This document shows, in pieces, positions 12,266-56,968 of a stretch of DNA of 64,000 nucleotides. The notes under the pieces are model-generated. The model worked only from the letters and a program-made list of their open reading frames with translations. It was not told where the DNA came from and ran no database searches. Each line of letters opens with the position of its first letter. Within the stretch, counting starts at the first letter, position 1. Origin of the DNA: Leptobrachium leishanense (lineage: Eukaryota; Chordata; Amphibia; Anura; Megophryidae). The position numbers and the translations under genes were made by a program. The stretch spans positions 151,936,101 to 152,000,100 of the forward strand of contig CM019065.1 of assembly GCA_009667805.1 (NCBI GenBank), written 5' to 3'.

Positions 12266-12375
12266 ATTATTGCAGAAGCCACTTTCACATCACAGCAATT
12301 CGATGAATTGCATCCCAGAGCTCCTGTGCCACATTCCCCATATGCAGCAAGGAATTCTGGGTAGGATATGCAAAT
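12266..12375. mobile_element. MITE end, family TTATTGCAGAAGCCA
   Basis: One arm of the palindromic MITE seen complete at 12477-12678: TATTGCAGAAGCCACTTTCA, the CATCACAGCAATTC word and CATTCCCCATATGCAGCA. Further partial copies are at 23390-23500 and about 23775-23860. Confidence 0.6.
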
Positions 12376-12476
12376 GACATCTCTCACTTTTATGCATCCT
12401 GGGTCTGTTATTACACAGAACCCTAAAAATCAATGCTATTCCACACTGTGGCTTTGTAGCAGATAAATATATATAT

Positions 12477-12678
12477 TATTGCAGAAGTCATTTGCACATC
12501 ACAGCAATTCAAAGAATGGCATCACAGAGCTCCTGTGCTACATTCCCCATATGCAGCAAGGAACTCTGGGTAAGACATGCAAATGACAACCGTGTTGCAT
12601 ATGGGGAATGTAGCACAGGAGCGCTGGGATGCAGTTCTTTGAATTGCTGTGATGTGCAAATGGCTTCTGCAATAATAA
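12477..12678. mobile_element. Palindromic MITE, about 200 bp
   Basis: Arms of about 80 bp (12477-12556 and 12597-12678) are reverse complements. They start TTATTGCAGAAGTCATTTGC and run through ATTCCCCATATGCA. No coding capacity. Confidence 0.8.
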
Positions 12679-12775
12679 AAAGCCTCCGCAACAATTAATA
12701 AACTTTATCTATTTTCTTGCCCTCCACCACAACCTAAATAAGGTGTGTGTGTGTATATATATATATATATTATAT

Positions 12776-13822
12776 TACACACGAACAAACACGTGAATTT
12801 TTGCACGAAGCGTTAAACGTTAACACGCGTAAATTAATGCCGGTATTACAATCCTCGCGCATTATTTCATCCGTCAAAAAATAACACGCATAAAGAAGAC
12901 GTGCCAAACCACGCACAAGGCTAGGGTCAGACGAACGCATTTTTCGCGAAAAAGTGCGTTTCTTACGAATGGACGCATTTTTTCACAGAATACGTGATAG
13001 TAGTCATATGATGCACATTTTCGTCCGTGATTTTGTATGGATCATCAATAAAACACTTTTTGCGTCTGGACGTTATGTTGGCCGGATATTAGCAGCGTCT
13101 GACGTCTCCTAATCATACACACACGCCGCTATGCGGCCGCAGCGCACTCTGTACGTCCGTACTAGCGGTTTGACGTTCTCAAACAAATGCGTTAGTTTGC
13201 CACTTTTGTGCGGCCGTTCTTCGTATGCTGCCCGGCATTGGACGTAATTTGCTGCTAGCACGGCCGTGATTTAGTGCTGCTAAACGCACGTTAATACTGC
13301 GTTAGTCTGACCTTAGCCTAAACGTTGCGCGCAGAAATCGGTGTACAGACTGTTTTTTCACGCAATTCAGCCAATCAGAATTAAGAACCACAATTATCTC
13401 ACGTTAAGTTTTTTGCGCCTGAGTATATATGCTGCAGCAATAATAAAAACACGCACAACCTCTCAAATTTTATTGTTTGGGTATGTGTAGAATGTGTAAC
13501 TACAGTATACTGTGCTGTATTTTTTTTTTTTCGGGCGGGTGTATTTGGTTTCGGCCTGGACGTTCCGATTTAACATTACCACCAGCTTTTAGGAGTCGTT
13601 AAAATTAGGCGCGCAAACGCTGTGCGTTAAATTTTGCGTATAGATTGTGTGCAGTACAGTACACTCGCGCAACGTTCGTGCGGGTTCACCCGCGGTAGAC
13701 GATTACGTGCGTTTGTTGCGCTGATATTGTAATAGGACGTTCAGAGCAAAGGGTTTTGCCCCTCACGATAATGCGTTTTTGCGCACTTAAACGTTTGCAT
13801 GAAGATTGTAATTGGGCCCTTT
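12776..13822. mobile_element. Second copy of the 942-1796 MITE family, with nested MITE
   Basis: Shares AAACGTTAACG, ATTTCATCCGT and, on the right, ACCAGCTTTTAGGAGTCG-like and GGCGCGCAAACG blocks with the element at 942-1796. The right end ATTGGGCCCTTT is a diverged terminus; the left end is vague. The nested block 12921-13318 belongs to the GGCTAGGGTCAGAC family. Confidence 0.5.
12921..13318. mobile_element. MITE of the GGCTAGGGTCAGAC family (diverged ends)
   Basis: Begins GGCTAGGGTCAGACGAACGC and ends GTCTGACCTTAGCC, with internal GAACGTTATGTTGGCC-type words in common with the copies at 14664 and 22606. Flanks read ACAA and TAAA, so the TTAA duplication is not preserved. Confidence 0.65.
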
Positions 13823-14659
13823 ATTGGTTATTTTATTCTAAATCCGTAAGTGCTCCCATAATTGTTCATGCATACTATATTCTTGGGATTTTGCACCTCG
13901 GCATAACTGGCTGGTTTTCAAAGAGTTGTGCTAAACCTTTTTGGCTACATACATATATTACACACACTTTCCTCCCCCCCCCCCGGTGGTGGGGATAGTG
14001 GAGGAAAACTTGGTGAGTTCCCTCACTTTTTCCCCAGGACTTGACCCCTGCTCAAACCTAGTCATATAAAAGAGGCAAGGATACTTGACCTACAATCCTA
14101 ATTTCGAAAACCATTTAATTTTCATGTAAAGGGCCTTAAAAGCCATTGTCCTGAATCTCAACCCATGATCAAGTAGAGGCAATTACAATTCCTGGATCAC
14201 ACAGTACCATTTGTACAGTTGGAACATGTGAGCAACAGTGTTTCATGTGTAAAGCATATGGTTATTTTTCCAAATCTCATGATCGCACATACAATTTAGA
14301 AAGTGTTTTTATTAATATATGGTCAGGTACATGGTGTTTATGTAATCTGTGTTATGAATACTATTATTGTCCAGGTGTATCTGTTACTATCTGGTGACGG
14401 GATTACTATGTGGGTTAGTTTAGCCTTTTCCTTCTTCCCCCTATCTGGTATCTGTTAAACATTTGAATGGATGTCAGTCTTGTTTGCCAAATGTTGAGCA
14501 ATACTAATCCCATTATCTGGCCCTGGGCTGATTAAGGACCAGAGAACTTCAGAGCAGTATTATAGGGGAGGGAATAATGACGAAATGCTGTAAAAACCAG
14601 GGTGTGGTTTTCCCATTGACTGCCATGCTCTGCCTGGGATTGTATATATTTAGCTCAGT

Positions 14660-15096
14660 AAGGCTAGGGACAGATGAGCGCATTTTCTGCGGCCACCGTC
14701 AAAATGTACGTCGATGCGTGCGCACGCATTTTCACAGAATACGCTTAAGTGGTCAGACGATGCGCAATTCTGGACGTATTTCATGACGATGGGGTAAAAG
14801 AAGTCTAGGGAAATCCGGCTGTTTGAACGTTATGTTGGCCGCACACTAGCAGCGTCTGACATCTCCTAATCACGCACACACGCTGCTATGCGGCCGCAGC
14901 GCACTCTGTACGTCAGTACCAGCGGTTTAACGTTCTCGAAAAAATGCGTTCATTTTCCACTTGCGTTGCGCGCCGGACTTTTGTGCGACCGTACTTCGTA
15001 TATTGGCTGTCATTGCCCGTCATCTGCTGCTAGTGCGGCCGTGATTATGTGCGCCAGAACGCGCGTTCGCACTGCCTCAGTCTGACCCTAGCCTTA
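14660..15096. mobile_element. MITE of the GGCTAGGGTCAGAC family
   Basis: Begins GGCTAGGGACAGATGAGCGC (14664) and ends GTCTGACCCTAGCC followed by TTAA; the left flank reads GTAA. It is the inverted counterpart of the copy at 22606-23029. Internal words CACGCTGCTATGCGGCCGC and GTACTTCGTATATTGGC are shared. Confidence 0.75.
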
Positions 15097-17491
15097 AAGG
15101 TGTTCAGTTGTTGACGGTCAAACCTCCAAATCTGCATGGTGTCTCATTTCTGGGAGATGCTACCAAGGCCCTTTTTGTGTACCCATCCTTAAGCTTCAGC
15201 TAAGTGCTGGAAGAAGGCACGGAAGTCTACCGGCGAGAGAACGTGGCTCCAGCAAGGAAGCCGCATTAACAGATGGGACCCAGTCAGGGCATGGATATCT
15301 GTTACATTATTGAATTACCCATTGTTTTTATAATGTTTCTTACATTGCACAAGCTCCCTGCAGAGGCTGCCAGACCAGGATATCACTTTGCCAACAGGTA
15401 TGCCCCTATAACTTTCTATGGCAGCAAAAAAATTATTTTAGGTGAAATTAAAGGGACAATTTACACAGAGAAACCAGTCAATCTATTCTGAGTGGTCACA
15501 CTGCTGTGAACTCAGACTCCCACCTCTGTTGGATGCGCTGAAGACTGATTCATCTGTCCAAATGCAGGGGCCTAGTTCTGCCCAGAACCTCAACTCAAGG
15601 AGACCTCATCTTAGGTTTTAGCACTTAGACCTTTGGGAACCAGCCTTATCCAATGGTAAAGTCGTCCAGTCTTCAGGAGACACTGGATTGGCTGTGAAAG
15701 CCAGCCTCCCTGTGGTCACATGGCATATCCTGCCGAAATGCGAGGGATAGCAGCGCTGGATTTAAGCAAGCTTTAAAAAGGAAAGTAAATTGTTGAAAAA
15801 TAAAAGGAGGTGGCCAAAAGGGGTTAATGTCCAAACCCTTGAGTTTCTTACCACCACCTTTTGACCATATAGTATCCATTTTAAATGTTTCATGAAACGT
15901 GCCCCCCAAACACTAGCTGCTACGCCATAACTTCAAGCCAGTCATTTGGCTGGACAGATGACCAACAGCCTGGGTTTATTGGACCAAAAATGTTTAAGAT
16001 CGTTTAATGAGTTGCCAATCGTGATTCTCCATGTTCCTATATTGACAGGCATCTGATTTTCTACATGTACACACCTAGCTGCTTCTTACAAAAAGGAGCC
16101 AGTCAGCTAAGGTAGGCCAGTGAACTTACACATTCAAAATGTAAAACGGTGAGGGATGTGGGGCGAGAATCCTCCTGCTCTTCCCCTAGGCCTCGAGTGT
16201 CCCTTTAAAAATATAATACATGTGTTGTGCCAACAATCTATTGCAGAAGAACCCTACACAATTTGCAAACTTTGGATATGCAGAGCTCGGCAATGCGTTT
16301 TATAAAAATTGACCCCGGATGTAAAGTTAGAAAAGATAAAATTATCTTACTTGGTTAAATGCTTTGATATTAAAAGAAGTCTTGGAAACTGATGCTTACC
16401 AAGCTCATGGGAATGAATGTTTGAACCAGTGATCCCAGTGTATTTATTCAGACACCGTCCTGTATAAACAGTCAGGAAAACCCCCCCTCTGTCTCTTGAC
16501 CCTATATGGAATCACAGGGAATGAAAATATTCTTGGTACCGTCGGGAAGGGTTTAGCAGCCAACCTCTATATTTATTCCACATACAACAAAGCCTGGCAG
16601 AAACTAAAATTCACTGTACTTGCATTAGGCTGTTTTCCACATATGAGTCCCCCCTCCAGTACCAAACGCTCAGGAACATTCACTAAAACTACTGGATGCT
16701 AGTGCCTACTATACTAGGGCTACACCAAAGAATGGACATAAATTTGTCTAGAGATATGCCAAAGTCAGCAGCTACCAGTCCCTTGGATTTGCCAGGCTCA
16801 GATCTAAACAATGTGAGACGGACGGGTTTTAATGATCATTGGTCTGGTTGTTTGGATCGATTCTTGCACACAACAAAAATTGATCAATACATTTGGCAGG
16901 CAGTGTAGGCAACAAAGCGAATAATAAAGATCATAAATTATGCAACTTGTTAATTTAATTCTTTTTAATTTCTGTAAAATGCACATTTTCCAGCACAAAG
17001 CACAACCTCTAAGATACTTTATATACAAACCCTACATTGAATCTTCCTTATCGACCTTTATAACCCAGCCAGCATTTTGTAAGGGTTGACAGGGAGGGCA
17101 TTGGGGGTGGGCATTTCTACTTTAAATCATTTTGTTTTTGAATTGGAACGCAGTTACTTTTGGAGAAATGAGTGTAGCGAACAGTGTACGTGGAGATGGG
17201 AATAGTTTGTATCACTGGTCCCACTTTTAAATTGCAAGCCATATGTTTCGTTCACAGAGAACCATATTTTTAGAAAATTGGTTGTCCTAAAACTAGGCAA
17301 ATATGCAAAAATAAATAAAAAACCTGAAAGCAAAAACAGAACTCTGCAGCACCCTGCAACACTCAGACATATATGTATATATAAATACATAGACACATTA
17401 TACACACACCCCCTTCTATGCACAGCTGCAAAGTGAGTATTACTACTCAAAGTCCTTGGTGTAGCACCTCTGAACTGCTAGAGACCTTTGT
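15097..17491. other. Intergenic stretch downstream of ZMIZ2
   Basis: I see no gene, no clear terminal repeats and no RNA gene. TTAAAGGGACA near 15448 resembles one end of a TTAA-type MITE family also seen at 26741. Open frames up to about 80 codons look random. Confidence 0.3.
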
Positions 17492-18415
17492 TTTATTGCA
17501 TGTGCACTGTATGGAAAATGTCACCAGAAACATGTTGGCACAACACTTTTCCTCTACAAGGAATGCAAGGTCTGTCCAAGCTGGGGTAAAGGGGCCTTTT
17601 GTAATTGTGGTCAAGAAAAGGCAGAGACTGTGGCTTGGGGGTCTTGTGGCTTATGGTCCCAGGTTTCGTCCCAACAATGGAATGAGAGAAAAATGTGATG
17701 CATATAAATGTACATTGTTTACACACACACACAGATGCACCTACATTCATCCACATCCATACGTACACACAAAAACATGATTGGACTAAATTACAAAGTG
17801 TGTATACTCCTACACATACCCTTCTTGTGCTCTTAAGCTTTCCTGGTTGAAGGTCCAGGACCATGAAAAAAATAAAAATAAAATCAATGCACCCAACTCT
17901 GCCTCCTCCCAATACACAGGTTGATGTTTGGTAGGAGAACAGTTATAGCTGTGGGTCAACACTCAGCCCGACAGCTTGCAGAACAATGCACGGCCCACCC
18001 CTGCCACACAGTGGTGGCATGAAGAAGAGAAATATAGTTGTGGTTTTTTTTGTTTAGCAGTTATGTGAAGCAATGCTTGTAGACCTCTCTTGAACAGTCC
18101 AGTGAGGCTTTCTGTGATCACTCCATTAAAAGAAGTCATTAGACAGTGCACTGAATAAAGATCCTTCAAGCCCCATAGAGCAACTTTGCAGGAGTTTTGT
18201 GACTGGTTAAGCATAAATAGTGCAATGATCTGCAAGCCTCATAGAATATAGATAATTAGGGCAAGCTCTGCAGTCTTGATGCGATTCGATGTAGGTCTCT
18301 TGTGCTCCACAAATGCGTCTAATGTTGGTCGTCGTGCAAGTTTCTGGAAGATTGGGCACAAGACGAAAATCAAAAATAAAATTGGGTGGACAAGTTGTGC
18401 CAAACTGGAAGATCC
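17492..18415 (-). other. ZMIZ2: Probable ZMIZ2 3' UTR with candidate poly(A) signal
   Basis: Below the stop codon the minus strand has no recognised coding signal. I noticed no AATAAA on that strand before 17497-17492, which would give a 3' UTR of roughly 0.9 kb. The true end could lie further down. No transcript evidence is available. Confidence 0.4.
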
Positions 18416-49815
<31,400 letters not shown>

Positions 49816-49841
49816 TTGCAGGTGACCCTTTGTATGAGTGG

Positions 49842-51180
49842 CTGCAGAGGGGAGGAAAAACAAAAAACAACATGGTTGAATATATACACACAACTCGTAA
49901 TGCTCTAAAAAACAAAAATCCTTCTCCCAGTGCAGTAGTCCCACCAGGTAGGACATGAAAATTGAAAGGGCACACTCAAGGGGTCTTCATAATGAAAATA
50001 ATACTGAGAAAAAGAGAATTACAGGCCAGCACTCCAATTCTTCTGGCGAGGGAAAGGGGCATCAGGAGATCCCAAACAAATTCCAGTGGGATTAAAACAA
50101 TGGCTTTTAATATTTACTTTTTGCACAGCGTAGTTTTCTTTATGACCTCCCCTGAATGCGCTCGTCTCTTCATGTTTGTATATATAGATATTAGCAGAGT
50201 GTCACCTCACAGTAATTACATCTTGCTAGTCTGGTACTGATCACCCACGCTAGTAACACAGCTTTGTCACAGCACTTTGGTCAGGTCCTGCAGCCCATCC
50301 TGCTCCTCTGCAAGCGATGACTAACCAGGACAGGGGTGGCGCACGGCAGAAAAATGTGCTGTGGCGTTTTGATTCCACTGTAGGGGGTTAATACTTTTTC
50401 TTATCTGCCCCAATCCTTCCCTCTGGTCAAATCATTGTACAGAGGACGTGGAAGCTGGCACTGTGCCTATATTTCACCCTGGTTACAGTCCCATTCATTA
50501 ACCTCCACCATACCAAGCTCTGCCAATTTAAATCGCCGAGCAGTACAGACACCACACACACACACCAACAAATATCAAATTCCACTAGTAAGCCAGGTAT
50601 GTGCAATGCATGGCAGACTGACAACATCATGCGTAAAACAGCCATTTACTTTTAGTGAAGGGCACCGAATAAAAAAAGATTTCTTCTCCAACTGAGCCAT
50701 AAGTGCAGACCTAGTGATCTCCATATAATGCGGACAAGGACGCAAGATGAACAAGGCAGGAGGTGCATGCTCAGGAGGAGGCAGGAGGACTGCAGAGGGC
50801 AGGCTTTCACAGGAGATATAGGGAACAGCCAAGGTCACATTCTTCGAGGGGCAAATGGCCCTCTTACAGATAAAAAGGCCTAAACACCACTTTCAGTGGA
50901 AATATAAATTATAAGCCATGGTGAATTTTTAGAGGAGGAATAAAAGATAAAAACAAAACATGAGTCAAGCGTGAGTTGTGAAAGACAAATAAGGGGCGCT
51001 TTAGTCCTCAAAAAGCCAAGACCCAGACAAACAACAACAAGTATATGAGGTTACGGCAGCTGTCAGGGTGCTAGGAGATTAAAACTGGCAGAGTATCATG
51101 GGATATGTAGTTTTAGATACTTGCCTGCCAACACATGTGAGTAGGGCTCGTGTTTGGTGCCTGTGCACACCTTATGGTTT
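49842..51180. other. Upstream (5' intron or flank) sequence of ZMIZ2
   Basis: No gene recognised. A non-coding first exon of ZMIZ2 must lie on the minus strand somewhere above 49841, but nothing in the sequence fixes it. No CpG island obvious. Confidence 0.3.
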
Positions 51181-51182
51181 AT

Positions 51183-52200
51183 TTATTTATTTATAAAGGA
51201 TTTTACTGGGAAGGATACTTTGAGATTTCTCTTGTTTTCAAGTACGTCCTGGGTTCAAGAACGATTAATTTGTATCCCTATCTACGCATTTTCCATGGTC
51301 CTTATTTATTTTATTTAGAGGATTTTACCAGGAAGGATACATTGAGATTGCTCTCATTTTCAAGTATGTCCTGGGTTCAGCAACATTAAATTGTTACAGT
51401 GTTACAGAAATACAAAGTAATAAAATGCTAAATATTTTTTTAAAAAAATTGCACAAATATACAGATTAACAGAAAAGAAATATAGTCATTATGTTACAGG
51501 TTTACAGGTGCATTCCGTATTGAGGTATGTTAACACAGAACTCTTAAGTGACTTTAGACTGGGGGAAGATTTGATGGCATCTGGGAGGTTATTCCATAAT
51601 TGTGGTGCTCTGTAGGAAAATGAGGATCGAGACACTTTCTTTTTGTATTGTGGTATTGCAAGTAAGGTGCTGGTCCTGGATCGGAGGTTATAGGATGAGG
51701 GAAACATTTAAATACGTAAAGGGAATCCACAAGGTAGAGGAAGGGAGTATATTTAAAAGGAAACAAAGTAGCAAAACAAGAGGACATAGTCTTAGATTAG
51801 AGGGGCAAAGGTTTAAAAGTAACATCAGGAAGCATTATTTTACTGAGAGAGTGGTGGATACATGGAACAGTCTTCCAGTTGAAGTGGTAGAGGCCAAAAC
51901 AGTAATTGAATTTAAGCAGGCATGGGATAGGCATAAGGCTATCCTAAACAAAAGATAAATCCAGGTAAAGTATCCATGTAATTGGGCAGACTAGATGGGC
52001 CGAAAGGTTCTTATCTGCCGACATTTTCTATGTTTCTATGTTAAGTGCAGGGGGAAGCAGTCTATTCAGGTAGGGTGGTAGCTTTCCAGAAAAGCTCTTA
52101 AACACCAGGTTGGAAAGGTGAAGGTTGTGTCTAGATTCCAGCGACGGCCAGTTTAGTTCTTTTAACATGTCACAATGGTGGGTCATGTAGTTACATTGGT
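51183..52200 (-). mobile_element. LINE 3' end, interrupted by another LINE
   Basis: The minus strand reads YNLRSRTSTLLAIPQYKKKV, SFSYRAPQLWNNLPDAIKSS and PSLKSLKSSVLTYL (51489-51707), the tail of a LINE ORF2. Its 3' UTR includes CCAGGACATACTTGAAAA and GAGAAATCTCAATGTATCCT, the latter duplicated at 51207-51242 and 51330-51370. Upstream ORF sequence resumes at about 52042-52200 beyond the nested LINE. Confidence 0.7.
51685..52041 (+). mobile_element. CR1-like LINE tail nested in the previous LINE
   Basis: The plus strand reads MRETFKYVKGIHKVEEG, RGHSLRLEGQRFKSNIRKHY and FTERVVDTWNSLPVEVVEAK (51690-51958), the C-terminus of CR1-type ORF2. A short 3' UTR with GATGGGCCGAAAGGTTCTTA and tandem CTATGTTT words follows. 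Severely 5'-truncated. Confidence 0.8.
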
Positions 52201-53074
52201 CCATGAGAGCACTACCACACACAAAGACCTACAGTGTGTGTGTGTGTGTATTAGCAGAATTAATTTTTGAGTACATTTGTACTTAATACATGTTTCTTTA
52301 GGTTCAACATCTTTGACAAAAAGGCTGTGTGTGCCATTCCTAGTCAATGTTATAGTCAGCCATAAATATAAATGGAAGGAAAGCTGGATGAGGAATACAC
52401 ATATCAAATGAGCAAAAAGAAAAAAAATATATGAAAATGTAAAGCGACTGTAACACACAGGTTTGCGGAGGTGCATACAGAGCGTTTGAGCAGAGGGGTA
52501 CAGCGGAGAGTGTGAAGCACTTCCCACAGGCAGGAAGGAAGGAAACTAGCAGGGGAGTGAACGAACGGAAAAGGCTGATCACTGTGAGTGGGAGCCAGTG
52601 ATGCGCAGGATGGTGGGGTGGACAGTTCGTATGCTAAAAGGTCAGAATCAGGACATCAGAGTGACAGGTGCCATAATGTCCGCCGATAAACAACAAGCCA
52701 AGGGCAAAACTTCCTTCTTGATCACATTGTGTAATCCCTGTGCAGGCTCACTCACAATGACAAAGCGTATCACATGTTAGCAAACTTCACAGGGTTGTTA
52801 TTCTTTGAGAAAACAATTAGAAAACAAAAGGATAAAGTGTGTTTAAATGGAATATGGGTTACATAAAGCCACAGAAGTAATCAATTGGAAAGTTCCAAAC
52901 ATCCAGGAGGCGCTGCACTGTCTGATGATTTTTTTTTAAGATGTGGCTTTAATACAGGGCAATGCAAAAGCTGGAATAAAAACAGACAGCAATAACTGAA
53001 AGGCAGACTGAATGCAAATATGAAATGTTCAGGTAAATGGCCAAGGTGTCAGAGTGTCCTTTTAAGTGCATTTA

Positions 53075-53150
53075 AATAGTTACTTGAAAACGAGAGAAAT
53101 CTCAAAAAGGTATCCTTCCTGGTAATATACTTTATAAATAATGCTGCCCC
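53075..53150. mobile_element. Fragment of the GAGAAATCTC LINE 3' end
   Basis: TTACTTGAAAACGAGAGAAA and GTATCCTTCCTGGTAATATA match the 3' ends at 47.1 and 51.2 kb. Confidence 0.6.
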
Positions 53151-54519
53151 CGTCCCCCCTGACCAAAAACGTGATGCGTTAGTGATCATTATTATGAAAA
53201 GCAGACAATTGGTGGTGTGAAGGCTAACACCACACAACGTGCTTCAGGGGCTGGCACCCAGCACCCTACAAGGAGCATTATAAAGATTTATGGGCAGCCA
53301 TGGCAAAATAAAAGACAATATGGTCATAATAAAATGATGGCTGTTTGCATGTGACATAATATGGAACATAAAACTGGTTAAGAATAGATATTTAGCATTT
53401 TCTTATACTATCACTTATGAACTTGTTACAAGTTTGCACATTTACTTTCATAATTAATGCATCTTTCCTACAAAGATATTTAACAAGTGAACGTATTCCC
53501 ACCATGTTGACAGCTTTCTGCATGGGGCACTTGAAAGAGCCCTTTCATTAACCAGATCGTCTTGCAAGTAACTTTCTAATAAAGCGAGAGTGACTCAAAG
53601 TGTTGTAGTTTTAAGTTGACTATAGTTAAAAGAAAAATGGAATCGAAATCATGAATCATTCATGTATTTTGAAAAATCTCTTTTTTTGCAGTATTGCTTA
53701 GTCATTTTTATTGCATTTCCTGCCCTATTTGCACCCCACTGGTATGACTTTTTGGAAGTATTGCTTACACAAAGACCAAGCCAATAATCATGAACCGCTT
53801 GTGTTGTGCAGCAAAGAGAAATATGCATAGGTCTTTCCCTATGAATGTATACACAGCCAGAGTACAATAGAGCGAAAACAAATAGAACACAATTGCGTGA
53901 TACAGTTTTGATGATTAGTAATTCTTCTAACACCCTTATTGACCCTACTCAAAGGATAGCTAAATAATCTCGTTGCAAAAGAGTAGTGAATTTTACCCCT
54001 ATTTTTATTGAAATCATGAGCTACTGTATGGATTTGTATGTCACAATCAAATGCTGGGCATATCAAAACATGTTCCAAGCCTGTTTCAGGCTGTGTGTGG
54101 CCTATACTCAGATAAGTGGCACTTCAGACCACAGAGGACTTAAAGATGACAAAACGACTGATCCCATGAGAAGTGCTGAAAATACCCACTATATATTTAT
54201 TTATAAAAAAAAAATACACAGATAAGCTATAATACAGGTAACCCTTAATGAAGGATCGTAAGGAAAAAACAAGTGCTTTATCTACCAGTACCTGAATAGG
54301 TAATGGTACACAGAATATTTGACCAATAAGAATGCATAAACTGGTTTTATGAGCCAGCATGCTACCCTGCTCTGTGGCTTGAGAAATTCTGCTGTCCAGT
54401 AGCCACTGGCTACAAAAAGGTTTTGCTCTGAATCCCAAATCTTTTGACCCGTATATAAAAGCTCTACAAGGTCCCAAAAGAAACTTACTGGCCCTTAGGT
54501 GTAATATGAATTTTGTCAA

Positions 54520-54655
54520 GATTGTAAGCTCTTGAGCTGGGTCCTCCTACTGTTCTGTGGGTTTAACTTGTATCTATATTTGTTATTTTGCCTCTCCCAT
54601 TGTACAGCGCTATAGAACTTGTTAGCGCTTTATAAAAACTTGTAACGGTCAAGCT
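54520..54655 (+). mobile_element. L2-like LINE 3' end
   Basis: TTGTAAGCTCTTGAGCTGGG, CATTGTACAGCGCTATAGAA and AGCGCTTTATAAAAACTTG correspond to the 3' UTR at about 42220-42355. Confidence 0.7.
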
Positions 54656-56810
54656 CTGAAATATAGTAGTCCATCCTCTGCTCACATACATGGGAGCTAG
54701 GGCTCAGCAGCAATACCCTGGCGTTGTCACAATAAATACACCAGCATAGATTTTACACAGTCACATCATGCAGGCGTGGATAACATAATCGGGTCTAGTC
54801 ACATTTTGAAGCAGTTAGAAGCAATAGACTATTGACATTTGTTACTCTATAAAACTCAAGGTGTTAGATTTTTAATGTACTAAATTCAAACAGCGACCCA
54901 ATGTTTATCTTAATACGTTTATGCATCGCATGTTTCAACAAACGTTATCCTGTTTTATTCCACCCTTTTATTTTTTTGTGCAGAGAGGTTGGTAGTGATG
55001 GGAAAGGGTTAATGCAGTAGAGTTTGCAGAACCTGGCATTACTACACAAATCCTCCTCATGATGCTACTCCCTCCCTTCCCACTCCCCTCCCATCACGTC
55101 TCTCTGGAACATCGGGTTCTGTCTTGTTCTCACTCCAGGATCTATCTGTTCAACTAAAAAACACAAATAAATGCATGACCCGCCCCCTCCCCATAGAGCG
55201 AGACAGCATCATCTGAGCAAAGCACAGCAGCCTTAAAACCTCAAAGTCACCCTCACCATATCCAATACAATATATAGCCGTTGGCATATTAAAGTACACA
55301 ATGTCTTCCCGGCAAGTAGCCCAAAGCTATTCACGGACCCACAATGACCCCCTCTTCCTGCCTTCCTCAAAAATAAAAAATAAAAAATTGTCTACTAAAA
55401 ATATACTCATTTTTGTGTGTTAAATGACTGTTTATTTGTACACCCAGGGCGCCTCCAAAGCCAATGTTAAACTACCACCTCTGGGGTGGGGTTGTTAATC
55501 ACTAGCATTCCATTGGTTTACATAGAGAGTTATGCCCGGTTAGAACATTTTCTCTAAATTGTTCTATATACACAGCTCCCAATGGAAATGAGAGCTCTGC
55601 GTCACAGCCACATGACATCACAGTCATGCCCATGTGAGGGATGATACCCATGTGACCCACGCCTGCAGTGATGTCATGCCACACTTAATGAATGATTCAG
55701 AGTATGGAAATACACGCAGGGTAGGATGGGATTCCTGTCTGTTTACAACATGGCCCTCATGAAGGTCACCTTGTATTACATATTGCGAAAGTGCTCTGAT
55801 CTGACCAACGAGCTATAGAGGGGGGGGGGGGATTCAATAAAGTGACAGATTGAGGATAACAAAGAATCATGGGAGCGGATATCTAGTCTACACCTCTACA
55901 GCTGTAGCCTTTGATACCCCAGCAACATCAATTTGATAGTGATGCGCAGATACTGGACATTTGTACAAGTATCTGTTCCTCGTGCAAATGCCCCCGATAC
56001 CGCAAGCCAGCACTGGGCTGGCTTCGCTGGGTGGTATGCAAGGGCTGGGGCGGATGGCAGAATGTCGGCATATGAAGGATAGAACACGGCTCTGCTCGCT
56101 TACGAGACCTCGTGAACTCTGCAAGATCTCCAGAGTGCACAGCCCCCAGAGGAATGGTGTAAACTTCACATGCTGGCAACCGCTCACGGGAACACAACCG
56201 GCCAGAGGGGCCTAGCAGAATGCAGTTCGTGTATTCTGCCAGCTGCTCCAAGTCTGTGAAATATCCATGTATGGGTACGTGTGTGTACGCGTGCGTGTAT
56301 TTTTTTCCACTTAACTGTGACATTAGGGGCAAGCAAACCTTTTCGTCTGCCATTTTCCATTCGCAGCTAGCCTTTAACATCTGTATTACGACTGAGCTGC
56401 TTTCCCAACAGCTCGAGTCAATACTTTTGAGCTTCATGGTGATAACACCAGCGGCACCAAGCACTGTACTAATCAGCTGCAGGAGTCCATAGGACTCCAT
56501 GGAGAAAGACCTGAGTGAGATCTAGCAGGGGTGGCAGAAAGATACTCAGTGTACCTCTGCCTGTAGAACGAGAAAGAGGCAGATCATGTCGCGCTCTCCA
56601 CTGAGGGATCTAAGGGGAGTATGGGAATTAATTGTCCTTCAGCGCAAATCACTTAACACCAGCCTGTGAGAAAAAAAATTTCAGAACAACAACTAGCGCA
56701 GTTTGAGAATGAATTGGTCGGTATAGCTCATTGTTCACCTGCTAGGTGCACATTAATGTCTCCCATACAAAGTATTTAGGGATGCACTGATACCAATATT
56801 TTAAGACCGT
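54656..56810. other. Non-coding flank
   Basis: I see no gene or clear element in most of it. A GC-balanced block around 55950-56230, with CTTTGTACAAGTATCTG-type and CGTGCAAATG words, resembles the tail of the AGGGATGCACCGATACC hAT-like family. Confidence 0.3.
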
Positions 56811-56968
56811 GTAATAGGGATGCACCGATACCACTTTTTTAAGACCGAGTACCGATACTTTTATTTTATGTCATGTGAACGCTTTTCAATAAGAACAGAC
56901 CTCATATAAGGTGAGCCCAAGCTCACATGTATATAGCCCCCCTCCCCAGGAGATCGATAGATATATCT

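Noticed and set aside
17418..17912. Overlapping 120- and 139-codon frames
   Set aside because: Low-complexity (CA/TG-rich) sequence downstream of ZMIZ2, open on both strands; likely 3' flank.
51602..51690. First about 30 codons of the plus-strand frame leading into the CR1-like tail
   Set aside because: This part belongs to the antisense strand of the outer LINE; similarity to CR1 starts about 51690.
55888..56500. 190-codon minus-strand frame and several others at 56 kb
   Set aside because: No domain, antisense frames equally long, and words shared with the hAT-like family; not supported as a host gene.
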